Below the pieces are notes generated by a model. It did not search any database. It saw nothing but the letters and a program-made list of their open reading frames with translations, and was not told the DNA's origin. This document shows positions 1-5,465 of a stretch of 7,033 bases of DNA, piece after piece. The stretch covers positions 1 through 7,033 of the forward strand of contig JAOUGG010000117.1 in the NCBI GenBank assembly GCA_029857855.1, given 5' to 3'. Position 1 is the stretch's first letter. Every line of letters begins with the position of its first letter. The translations under genes and the position numbers were made by a program. The stretch is from Acidimicrobiia bacterium (GTDB lineage: Bacteria > Actinomycetota > Acidimicrobiia > Acidimicrobiales > SZUA-35).

Positions 1-309
1 TGCGTCGGTGAGCTCGATGATATCGATGAGATGGCCGTCGGGGAGCGCCAGAGTGAGTGGGTCCCCGCCGAGCTCGTCGGCAGACCAGCCCGCGGCCTTT
101 CGAATCTCGGACAGGGTCCAACGCAGCGCTGCGAGTGGATCGTCGGCGTCGCTGAACAACAGCTCGGCGACCGTTCGGCGCGACGGTGGGCGTTCACTCA
201 AGATCAGGAACGCCAGTACCGCCCAAACCTTGTGTCCGCGGGGGGACGGGACCGGGTCACCGTCGCGCTCGATCCGAGGTTCGCCGAGAAGGTGGACGAC
301 AACACTCAC
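1..309 (-). CDS. SARP/BTAD-type transcription regulator, N-terminal part (runs off left edge)
   Basis: Reading leftward from a GTG at 309-307, the frame stays open for 103 codons to the window edge, so the C-terminal part is missing. The translation begins MSVVVHLLGEPRIERDGDPV and continues with a winged-helix region: PRGHK at residues 23-27, the hydrophobic helix VWAVLAFLIL at 28-37, then the SRRTVAELLF helix and LRWTLSEIRK at 62-71. This order (LLG-x-P/F-x-hydrophobic, PRGxK, LAFL, RRxxAELL, LRxxLSxIRK) is typical of the OmpR-like DNA-binding domain of SARP and BTAD regulators. A GAGG Shine-Dalgarno sequence (319-316) lies 6 nt before the GTG, and no better upstream start exists in frame. 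The gene is divergent from the DUF1326/DUF2182 operon, so it probably controls that operon; this is inferred from position. The missing part could carry BTAD, ATPase, cyclase or TPR domains. Confidence 0.82.
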   Translation of the reverse strand, partial: MSVVVHLLGEPRIERDGDPVPSPRGHKVWAVLAFLILSERPPSRRTVAELLFSDADDPLAALRWTLSEIRKAAGWSADELGGDPLTLALPDGHLIDIIELTDA

Positions 310-466
310 ACACGGCCTCGTTTCGTGCTGATGGGTCGAGCGACCCGAAGTCAGGGTAGTGGCCCGCCGTTTGACGGACCGTTTGACGACGTTGCGTTCA
401 GGTCAAACGTGTCATCACACGGCGGTCGGGCACGGTTGTCCCGACACCGACAACGGAGGTTTGGAC
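310..466. promoter_or_regulatory. Divergent intergenic control region with GTTTGAC repeats
   Basis: This 157-bp gap separates the leftward regulator from the rightward operon. It contains two exact direct copies of CCGTTTGACG (367-376 and 379-388, period 12 bp) and an inverted copy of the core, GTCAAAC (402-408). A short perfect inverted repeat, GGGTCG-AG-CGACCC, lies at 333-346 near the regulator start. For the rightward operon, TTGACG (383-388) with a 16-nt spacer and AAACGT (405-410) is a weak promoter candidate. For the leftward gene, TACCCT (357-352) could be a -10. SARP regulators are known to bind direct heptamer repeats near -35 elements, so the divergent regulator is the natural candidate ligand; this link is inferred. 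Confidence 0.5.
425..445 (+). promoter_or_regulatory. Leader hairpin upstream of the DUF1326 operon
   Basis: GTCGGG (425-430) and CCCGAC (440-445) form a perfect 6-bp stem. AC/GT inside can add two more pairs past a bulged C, leaving a GGTT loop. It ends 9 nt before the GGAGG ribosome-binding site (455-459), so it could be a 5' UTR stem or a protein operator. There is no T-run, so an intrinsic terminator is unlikely. Confidence 0.35.
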
Positions 467-1063
467 ATGACGTGGAGCGTTCAAGGGAGCTATTTCGAAT
501 CGTGCAATTGTGAGGCGGCGTGTCCCTGCGTCTTTCTCAGCCCGCCAACCACTGGTGAATGCACGGTGCTCATCGCCTGGCACATCGACACCGGTGACTA
601 TGAAGGCGTGAACCTCGACGGTTTGAACGTCGCTCTTGCCGTCGATTCGCCGGGGCACATGGTGGACACACCATGGCGGGCCGCCTTGTACCTCGACGAT
701 CGGGCGAACGAAGAGCAGGCAGGCGCGCTTGGCGCGGTGTTCTCCGGCGCGGCGGGAGGACACCCAGCAGTACTTGGCGCCCATATCGGTGAGGTCGTCG
801 GCGTCATCTGTGCTCCGATCAGCTTCGAGATCGACGGGGCTTCTCGGGCGCTGCGAATCGGAGAAGTCGCCGACGTGAGGATCACGGCGATGGCAGGCCA
901 AGGCGGGGAGCAGGTCACGATAGACAACCATCCGTTGTGCGTCGGTCCAGGATTCAACGCGGTCGTCGCTCGATCCGAACACCTGCGGTACAACGACTAC
1001 GGCTACGAGTGGGACCCGTCGGACAAGAACGGATTCTACTCGCCGTTCAGTTACGAGGGTTGA
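467..1063 (+). CDS. DUF1326 family Cys-rich protein (first copy)
   Basis: A 198-aa protein of the uncharacterised DUF1326 family. The ATG at 467 is preceded by GGAGG (455-459) at 7-nt spacing; the 36-codon upstream extension of the frame has no comparable signal. The N-terminus holds the family hallmark CNCEAACPC, with Cys at 13, 15, 19 and 21, plus Cys32. A GGHP motif lies at 97-100 and a late Cys at 158 (HPLC). The C-terminus ends in YSPFSYEG, matching the end of the second copy. No signal peptide or membrane helix is evident, so a soluble or membrane-associated cytoplasmic protein is likely. The closely spaced Cys residues could bind a soft metal or act as redox thiols; this is inference, as no reaction is established. 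It is first in an operon with a DUF2182 membrane protein (2-bp gap), a recurrent partnership of these two families as I recall it. Confidence 0.88.
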   Translation: MTWSVQGSYFESCNCEAACPCVFLSPPTTGECTVLIAWHIDTGDYEGVNLDGLNVALAVDSPGHMVDTPWRAALYLDDRANEEQAGALGAVFSGAAGGHPAVLGAHIGEVVGVICAPISFEIDGASRALRIGEVADVRITAMAGQGGEQVTIDNHPLCVGPGFNAVVARSEHLRYNDYGYEWDPSDKNGFYSPFSYEG

Positions 1064-1065
1064 TC

Positions 1066-1926
1066 ATGGCGACATCAATCGGACTCAGGCCAACCTCGGG
1101 TCGATCATCAACGGCTGCGGTCCTCTTTCTGACGACCGCAGTCTGCTGGATCTACCTGTTCGCACTCCGTTCAGAGATGGGCGACATGAGCGCAACGGCC
1201 GACATGCCAGGCATGGGGACGATGGCGGGCATGGGCGATATGGAAACCGCTCGTTCGATCCTCGCGATGCCGATGACGTCGGCCTGGACGGGTGGTGACA
1301 TCGTGCTGATGTGGACCATGTGGGCGGTGATGATGGCCGCCATGATGATTCCATCGGCTACCCCGATGATCCAGGCCTATTCGAAAACCGTTGAGTCATC
1401 CACCAGGTCCCTGGCGCAGTCGACGCCGAGCGGATCGACGAGCCTGTTCGTCGTCGGTTACCTGATCTCGTGGAGCGGTTTCGCTGCGCTGGGAACCGCC
1501 GCACAGTGGGTGCTGCACGACGCGGCGCTCGTCGACGCGATGGGAACATCGACGAGCCGCTGGATCTCGGGCTCCGTGCTCCTCACCGCCGGCGCCTACC
1601 AGTTCAGCAACGTCAAGGGTGTATGCCTTGGCAAGTGCCGAACACCTCTCGGATTCTTGTTGAGCGAATGGCGGCCGGGGCCCCGGGGAGCACTTGCCAT
1701 GGGGCTCCAACACGGAACCCTCTGCATCGGATGTTGTTGGGCACTGATGGCGCTGTTGTTCGTCCTCGGCGTGATGAATCTGTGGTGGATCGCCATTGTC
1801 TCGACAGTGGTGCTGATCGAGAAGATCACCCACTCCATGATGTTGCCGAGAGTTCTCGGCGTGGCGCTGATCCTTTGGAGCATGCTCATCATGACCGGCC
1901 TCGTCGAGACGGGAGTATCGACATGA
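1066..1926 (+). CDS. DUF2182 family metal-binding-like integral membrane protein
   Basis: A 286-aa polytopic membrane protein; the ATG at 1066 is 2 nt after the previous stop and is served by GAGGG (1055-1059). Likely membrane segments lie at about residues 15-34, 77-98, 125-149, 166-183, 208-236, 238-253 and 262-281. After the first helix comes a Met-rich loop (38-70) with M47, M50, M53, M56 and M59 at strict three-residue spacing (MPGMGTMAGMGDM). Family-typical motifs follow: a second-helix MWAVMMAAMMIP stretch, CLGKC (C187, C191), and HGTLCIGCCWALM (H216, C220, C223, C224). Met, Cys and His placed like this suggest Cu(I) or another soft-metal ligand set, in line with the family's database label of predicted metal-binding membrane protein. 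Transport, sensing or chaperoning cannot be told apart. It sits between two DUF1326 genes and overlaps the second by ATGA, implying translational coupling. Confidence 0.9.
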   Translation: MATSIGLRPTSGRSSTAAVLFLTTAVCWIYLFALRSEMGDMSATADMPGMGTMAGMGDMETARSILAMPMTSAWTGGDIVLMWTMWAVMMAAMMIPSATPMIQAYSKTVESSTRSLAQSTPSGSTSLFVVGYLISWSGFAALGTAAQWVLHDAALVDAMGTSTSRWISGSVLLTAGAYQFSNVKGVCLGKCRTPLGFLLSEWRPGPRGALAMGLQHGTLCIGCCWALMALLFVLGVMNLWWIAIVSTVVLIEKITHSMMLPRVLGVALILWSMLIMTGLVETGVST

Positions 1927-2567
1927 AGCGCTCATGGTCTGTGAACGGCCTCTATCTCGAGGCCTGCAACTGCGAGTCGATCTGCCCCTGCCGCAGCCAC
2001 AATGGTGTGCCCGGGGGAGACGCAACCTATGACCGGTGCGAGTTTGCGCTGTCGTGGAAGATCGAAGGCGGCCACTATGGCGAGATCGACCTTGCCGGCC
2101 GTTCGGCGGTCATGACCGGTTGGTATGCCGACTCCGAAGCAGGGTCACCGTGGAGGATCCGGCTCTTCATCGACGACAAAGCCACGGCCGAAGCGCACGA
2201 CGCCATCGCTGAGATACTCCTAGGCCGGGTTGGAGGCCACCCTGCTGCCACGTACGCAGCCGCGATCACCGAAGTCCTCGGAATCGAGCAGGCCGAGATC
2301 AGCCTGACGCACAGCGAACGGAAGTGGCGCATCGGGGTCGAGGGTCTGGTCGAGGTACGAGCCTCGCAACGAACAGAGGCAAACGGACCAGTCGTGTGTG
2401 GAATACCGGGCGCAAACCCCGGGACGGAATACACGGCCGAACAGCTGCGGGTCACCGCTGACCCGTTCCAATGGGACCTCACCGGTCGGGCCTCCTTCGT
2501 CGCCCCATTCGCATACGACGGTTCAATTGAGCAGCGATCCCCAGCCGAGCCGGCCGAAGCTCGATGA
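1923..2567 (+). CDS. DUF1326 family Cys-rich protein (second copy)
   Basis: A 214-aa DUF1326 protein whose ATG (1923-1925) overlaps the TGA of the DUF2182 gene (ATGA). GGGAG at 1911-1915 supplies a ribosome-binding site inside the upstream gene. It is a diverged paralogue of the first gene in the operon: the N-terminal motif is CNCESICPC (Cys 15, 17, 21, 23), followed by Cys39, GGHP at 104-107, Cys159 and a C-terminal APFAYDG. All six of these Cys have counterparts in the first copy, which argues that they are functional. It differs by a longer loop after the Cys cluster (residues 24-38) and a 14-residue tail rich in Glu, Pro and Ala. No signal peptide is seen. The likely role is as a cytoplasmic partner of the membrane protein, perhaps with the first copy as a heteromer; this is inferred from operon context only. 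Confidence 0.88.
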   Translation: MKRSWSVNGLYLEACNCESICPCRSHNGVPGGDATYDRCEFALSWKIEGGHYGEIDLAGRSAVMTGWYADSEAGSPWRIRLFIDDKATAEAHDAIAEILLGRVGGHPAATYAAAITEVLGIEQAEISLTHSERKWRIGVEGLVEVRASQRTEANGPVVCGIPGANPGTEYTAEQLRVTADPFQWDLTGRASFVAPFAYDGSIEQRSPAEPAEAR

Positions 2568-2569
2568 CG

Positions 2570-2599
2570 AGCCTGTGATCATGTAGTTCGCATCAGGCT
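2570..2599 (+). terminator. Weak hairpin after the DUF1326/DUF2182 operon
   Basis: AGCCTG (2570-2575) can pair with CAGGCT (2594-2599), with AT/AT pairing inside past a 2-nt bulge. It begins 3 nt after the operon's last stop codon. There is no T-run downstream, and the right arm overlaps the edge of the IS110 relic, so it may be fortuitous. Confidence 0.25.
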
Positions 2600-3090
2600 G
2601 CGGCGCAGGCGATCACGAGCGGTGGAGTCGAGGTGTTCGGCCGACCGATCATCAACGACCTGACCGATATTGAGACGATGCTGGATGCGGCTGGCGAGCA
2701 TGGACAGTTGGCGGTGGTCGTCGATATGACCGCGTCGGGTGCCCAGCTGTTGTTGGCGGTGGCTGCGGCGCGGGGTGTGCCGGTGGCCGCCGCAACGCCG
2801 ATCGGTTGACCTGGCTCGAGGTCAGCGACGAGCTTCTTGTTCGGCTTCGGGTCCTCAATGGCAGAGACACCGATTTGGCCACTGATTCGAACCGGACGAT
2901 CAACCGTTGCCGATAGCCGTGGTTGCTGTTTCGCCAGCATTGGAGCGGGCGGTTGGTCACCGGCTCGGCCAACCCGGTGTTCGTGATGCCCTCAAACGGT
3001 GGCCGACCCCGGCGGCGTTGCGGACGGCGGGCCGGGCCAAGGTTTATGCCATGATCAAGAAGCGCTCTCCGCACCTTGCCGACAAGCAGA
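2597..3090 (+). pseudogene. IS110-family transposase remnant (frameshifted, internally deleted, truncated)
   Basis: Three reading frames in succession match the order of an IS110-type transposase. Frame one (2597-2806) gives EVFGRPIINDLTDIETMLDA and then LAVVVDMTASGAQLLLAVAA, the RuvC-like N-terminal region, and ends at a TGA (2807). Frame two (2806-2913) gives LTWLEVSDELLVRLRVLNGR and SNRTINR, ending at a TAG (2914). Frame three (about 2910-3090) gives SPALERAVGHRLGQPGV and RWPTPAALRTAG. The segment normally between the first two pieces, which carries the catalytic GEGKTDxRDA motif, is absent. The initiating DxAK end and the whole C-terminal Ser-containing half are also gone, so the element is dead. 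Endpoints are approximate, set where recognisable similarity stops; IS110 elements usually lack terminal inverted repeats, so element boundaries cannot be placed. It fills most of the gene-free stretch 2568-3184. Confidence 0.8.
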
Positions 3091-3120
3091 GGCGACACGG
3101 GAAATCCGAAATTTGCAGCC

Positions 3121-3143
3121 GAGGTGACACTGGTTGTCGCCTC
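3121..3143 (-). terminator. Hairpin between convergent units, candidate terminator
   Basis: GAGGTGACA (3121-3129) and TGTCGCCTC (3135-3143) pair over 9 positions around a 5-nt loop. On the + strand one pair is G-T wobble; on the - strand it is a C-A mismatch. It lies about 40 nt past the stop of the leftward CMD-like gene and is followed on that strand by a moderately T-rich stretch (CAAATTTCGGATTTC) rather than a clean T-run. It could end leftward transcription, or rightward read-through from the operon and IS relic. Confidence 0.4.
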
Positions 3144-3184
3144 AAGTCCGCAGAACGGGTTGTTGGGCCGGGCTGGGGGACGGG

Positions 3185-3778
3185 TCAGGGCCATCCGGGG
3201 ACGCCGTCGTCGAGGGGAACCTCCATCGTGTTGAGGAAGCCCGACGCCATCCGGTAGAACCCGGCGCACAGCACCAGCTCCACCAGCTGCGCCTCGTCCC
3301 ACTGGTGAGCGAGGCGGGCGAACGTGATCTGGCTGACGCAGTCGTCGTCGCAGAGTTCGTCGGCCATGCAGATCAGGTTCCGGTCGGGATCGGCCCACGG
3401 ATGGTCGTCGAGGCACGACGGTGATGCCAGCGCCGCAATCTCCTCGTCGGTCAGTCCGGCCTCGGCCCCGATGATCGTGTGCTGACCGAACTCGTAGACC
3501 GAGCCGGCGTTCGACCCGATCCGCAGGATCACGATCTCCCGCTCCCGGTCGGGCACGGAACCCTTGTTGAGGAGGAACCCGCCGAACAGGTTGAACCGCT
3601 TCAGCAGCTTCGGGTGGTGGGCGAGCACTGCGAAGATGTTGAGTGGCCGGCCGTCGTGGCTCAAGGCTCCCGACAGCAATTGCTCCAGCTCCGACCCCGG
3701 CTCCAGCGAAGCCAGGTCAACGAGCGGCAGCCGCGGCGGGGAGTCGAGGTGGTGCTTCGACCGGGTTGTTTTGGTCAT
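3185..3778 (-). CDS. Carboxymuconolactone decarboxylase (CMD/AhpD-like) family protein
   Basis: A 197-aa leftward gene starting at ATG 3778-3776; no clear Shine-Dalgarno sequence precedes it. The central block DREREIVILRIGSN (77-90) followed by YEFGQH (95-100) and GAEAGLTDEEIAAL (104-117) is characteristic of the all-helical CMD family. A helix near 158-180 (HQWDEAQLVELVLCAGFYRM) completes the fold. The redox CxxC pair of AhpD is absent: the position where many relatives have a Cys is Ala91, although Glu96 and His100 remain. Peroxidase-type disulfide chemistry is therefore unlikely, and a lyase, hydrolase or structural role is possible. The substrate cannot be assigned. It lies 114 bp downstream of ccr on the same strand; that gap is too wide to assume co-transcription. 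Confidence 0.85.
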   Translation of the reverse strand: MTKTTRSKHHLDSPPRLPLVDLASLEPGSELEQLLSGALSHDGRPLNIFAVLAHHPKLLKRFNLFGGFLLNKGSVPDREREIVILRIGSNAGSVYEFGQHTIIGAEAGLTDEEIAALASPSCLDDHPWADPDRNLICMADELCDDDCVSQITFARLAHQWDEAQLVELVLCAGFYRMASGFLNTMEVPLDDGVPGWP

Positions 3779-3881
3779 GGGTCATTCTTGCATGTGGAAG
3801 CACCTTGTACATGGCGGGATCATGTGGGGGGCGCGGCCGGCGCGCGCGAAATCTGCCAATTCCGCGGTGGGTTTGGTTGGT

Positions 3882-3902
3882 GGCGGCGGAGTCTAGGCCG
3901 CC
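3882..3902 (-). other. Small GC hairpin across the ccr stop codon
   Basis: GGCGGC (3882-3887) and GCCGCC (3897-3902) make a 6-bp stem with a 9-nt loop containing the ccr stop (TAG, 3895-3893 on the - strand). No T-run follows, so it is at best a weak transcript-end structure. In such GC-rich sequence it may be chance. Confidence 0.2.
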
Positions 3903-5251
3903 GGAACGTTCCTCAGCGCGTGGCGATGGAACATCGTCAGACGATCCTCGCCCACCTTCTCCCGCTTCTCGGGATCGGTGACACCAAGGCCCTCCTCGGG
4001 CGACAGGCACAGTACGGCGAGCTTGCCCTCGTGCTGGTTCTTGTGGACCTTCCACGCCGCCAGGCCGACGTCGTCGAGCGAATAGACGTGCGACATGATC
4101 GGCACGATGGCGCCCGAGTCGATCAGCCGGTTCATCTCCCACGCCTCGTAGTAGTTGGCGAAGTGACTCGACACGATCTGCTTCAGCTTCATCCACAGGT
4201 GGCGGTTGTCGTACTCGATCATGTAGCCCGAAGTGGCCGCGCAGGTGACGATCCGTCCGCCCCGCTTGGCCACGAAGACCGAGGCGCCCATCGTCTGACG
4301 GCCGGGATGCTCGAACACGATCTCGGGGTCGTCGCCGCCGACCTCGCGGACCTTCTTGCCGAAGCGGCGCCACTCCGACTCGTCCTGGGTGTGCTCGTCG
4401 GCCCAGAACTGGTAGTTCTCCGCCTTGCGGTCGATGACCGCCTCGCAGCCCATTTCCCGCAGGAGCTCGGCCTTGGCCGGGCTCGACACGACCCCGATCG
4501 GGATCCCGCCACCGTTGAGCACGAGCTGGACGGCGTAGCCGCCGAGACCCCCGGTGGCGCCCCAGATCAGGACGCGCTCACCCTGCTTCATCGACGAGGC
4601 GTTGTTGGACACCAGCATCCGGTAGCTGGTCGACCCACAAAGAGCATTGACCGCAGCCTCCTCCCACGTGAGGTGGGCCGGTTTCGGCATGAGCTGGTTG
4701 GCCCTGACCACGGTGAGGTCGGCCAGCCCGCCGAAGTTGGTCTCGAACCCCCAGATGCGCTGGTTGGCGGCCTTCATCGAGTCGTTGTGAGCCGACGGGT
4801 CCTGATCATCGACGTGATTGCAGTGAATCGTGACGTGATCGCCGGGTTTGAAGTTGCGCACCGATGAGCCAACCTGGAGCACCACACCGGACGCGTCGGA
4901 CCCGATGACGTGATGATCGAGCGCGTGGCGAGCGCCGAGGCTGCTCTCCCGGCCGAGCCGGTCGAGGAAGCCGAAGGTGGGAAGCGGTTCGAAGATCGAG
5001 GTCCACACCGAGTTGAAGTTGATCGAGCTGGCCATGACGGCCACGTAGGCCTCGAACGGGCCGAGCTCCGGCGTCGGAACTTCGTCGACGTGGATCGACT
5101 TGCGAGGATCCTTTTCGGCCGAGTCGATGCCTTCGAACATGTCGACCTCATCGCGGCGGACGTATGCCGCTCGGTACGACTCGGGGATGCCAAGTGCGGC
5201 GATGTCCTCGCCGCTGGCACCGGAGTTGATCGCGTCAAGGATGTCCTTCAT
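3893..5251 (-). CDS. ccr: Crotonyl-CoA carboxylase/reductase
   Basis: A 452-aa member of the medium-chain dehydrogenase/reductase superfamily. Ccr reductively carboxylates crotonyl-CoA with NADPH and CO2 to (2S)-ethylmalonyl-CoA, the key step of the ethylmalonyl-CoA pathway for acetyl-CoA assimilation and a source of polyketide extender units. The N-terminal domain (about 1-190) contains INFNSVWTSIFEP (77-89) and IWGFETNFGGLADL (166-179). The Rossmann domain has the NADPH loop GATGGLGGYAVQL (231-243), and SSHFANYYEAW lies at 361-371. N80, F169, E170 and H363 match the four CO2-pocket residues described for the Kitasatospora setae enzyme (N81, F170, E171, H365), so carboxylation competence is expected. 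The start at 5251 gives family-normal length and the typical MKDILDAI opening; the in-frame extension to 5365 lies in the intergenic region and looks non-coding. No SD is present; a -10-like TATGTT sits 8 nt upstream, which fits leaderless translation. Confidence 0.97.
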   Translation of the reverse strand: MKDILDAINSGASGEDIAALGIPESYRAAYVRRDEVDMFEGIDSAEKDPRKSIHVDEVPTPELGPFEAYVAVMASSINFNSVWTSIFEPLPTFGFLDRLGRESSLGARHALDHHVIGSDASGVVLQVGSSVRNFKPGDHVTIHCNHVDDQDPSAHNDSMKAANQRIWGFETNFGGLADLTVVRANQLMPKPAHLTWEEAAVNALCGSTSYRMLVSNNASSMKQGERVLIWGATGGLGGYAVQLVLNGGGIPIGVVSSPAKAELLREMGCEAVIDRKAENYQFWADEHTQDESEWRRFGKKVREVGGDDPEIVFEHPGRQTMGASVFVAKRGGRIVTCAATSGYMIEYDNRHLWMKLKQIVSSHFANYYEAWEMNRLIDSGAIVPIMSHVYSLDDVGLAAWKVHKNQHEGKLAVLCLSPEEGLGVTDPEKREKVGEDRLTMFHRHALRNVPAA

Positions 5252-5259
5252 GCGACGCG

Positions 5260-5286
5260 AACATACCAGTCGGTAACCTGTCGGGT
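5260..5286 (-). promoter_or_regulatory. ccr promoter with tandem operator-like repeats
   Basis: On the - strand TATGTT (5265-5260) fits the actinobacterial -10 pattern TANNNT and ends 8 nt before the ccr ATG, so transcription would start at or very near the start codon. Overlapping and just upstream are two adjacent 11-bp units read on the + strand, ACCAGTCGGTA (5265-5275) and ACCTGTCGGGT (5276-5286). The first lies inside TACC-AGTC-GGTA, an inverted repeat of the kind TetR-family repressors often bind. No clear -35 is visible. A repressor bound here would block the -10; the regulator is not in the window. Confidence 0.45.
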
Positions 5287-5465
5287 TAAAGCGGGCGCTC
5301 AAATTCTCCGGAACCACCGCTGGTGATGATGGGCCCGATCGCCGGTGAGCATGACCCGGCCGCATCGCCCGGGTTGGCAGTGGCCCGGCGAAGGCGCGTC
5401 TGGGTACACGATATTCACCCGTCCACGGACTCGCCCAATGTCTAGTGCATTGGACCCGGATTCGC

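Noticed and set aside
8..513. Overlapping + strand open frames across the left edge
   Set aside because: They oppose the leftward regulator, whose translation shows a recognisable DNA-binding domain; the + strand products show none.
2652..3416. - strand open frame of 254 codons across the IS110 relic into the CMD-like gene
   Set aside because: It is antisense to the relic and out of frame with the CMD-like gene, with no coherent protein features.
3831..3849. GC-alternating tract upstream of the CMD-like gene as a Z-DNA or terminator element
   Set aside because: It forms only imperfect short stems and lacks a T-run; in DNA of this GC content it is not remarkable.
3479..4867. Long + strand open frame of 462 codons opposite ccr and the CMD-like gene
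   Set aside because: It is antisense to two clearly recognised genes, and its composition is the reflected codon bias of high-GC coding DNA with no family resemblance.
5252..5365. 38-codon in-frame N-terminal extension of Ccr to an ATG at 5365
   Set aside because: It lies in the intergenic region, gives an atypical Arg/Pro/Ser-rich sequence, and exceeds the usual Ccr length. MKDILDAI at 5251 is the family-typical start.
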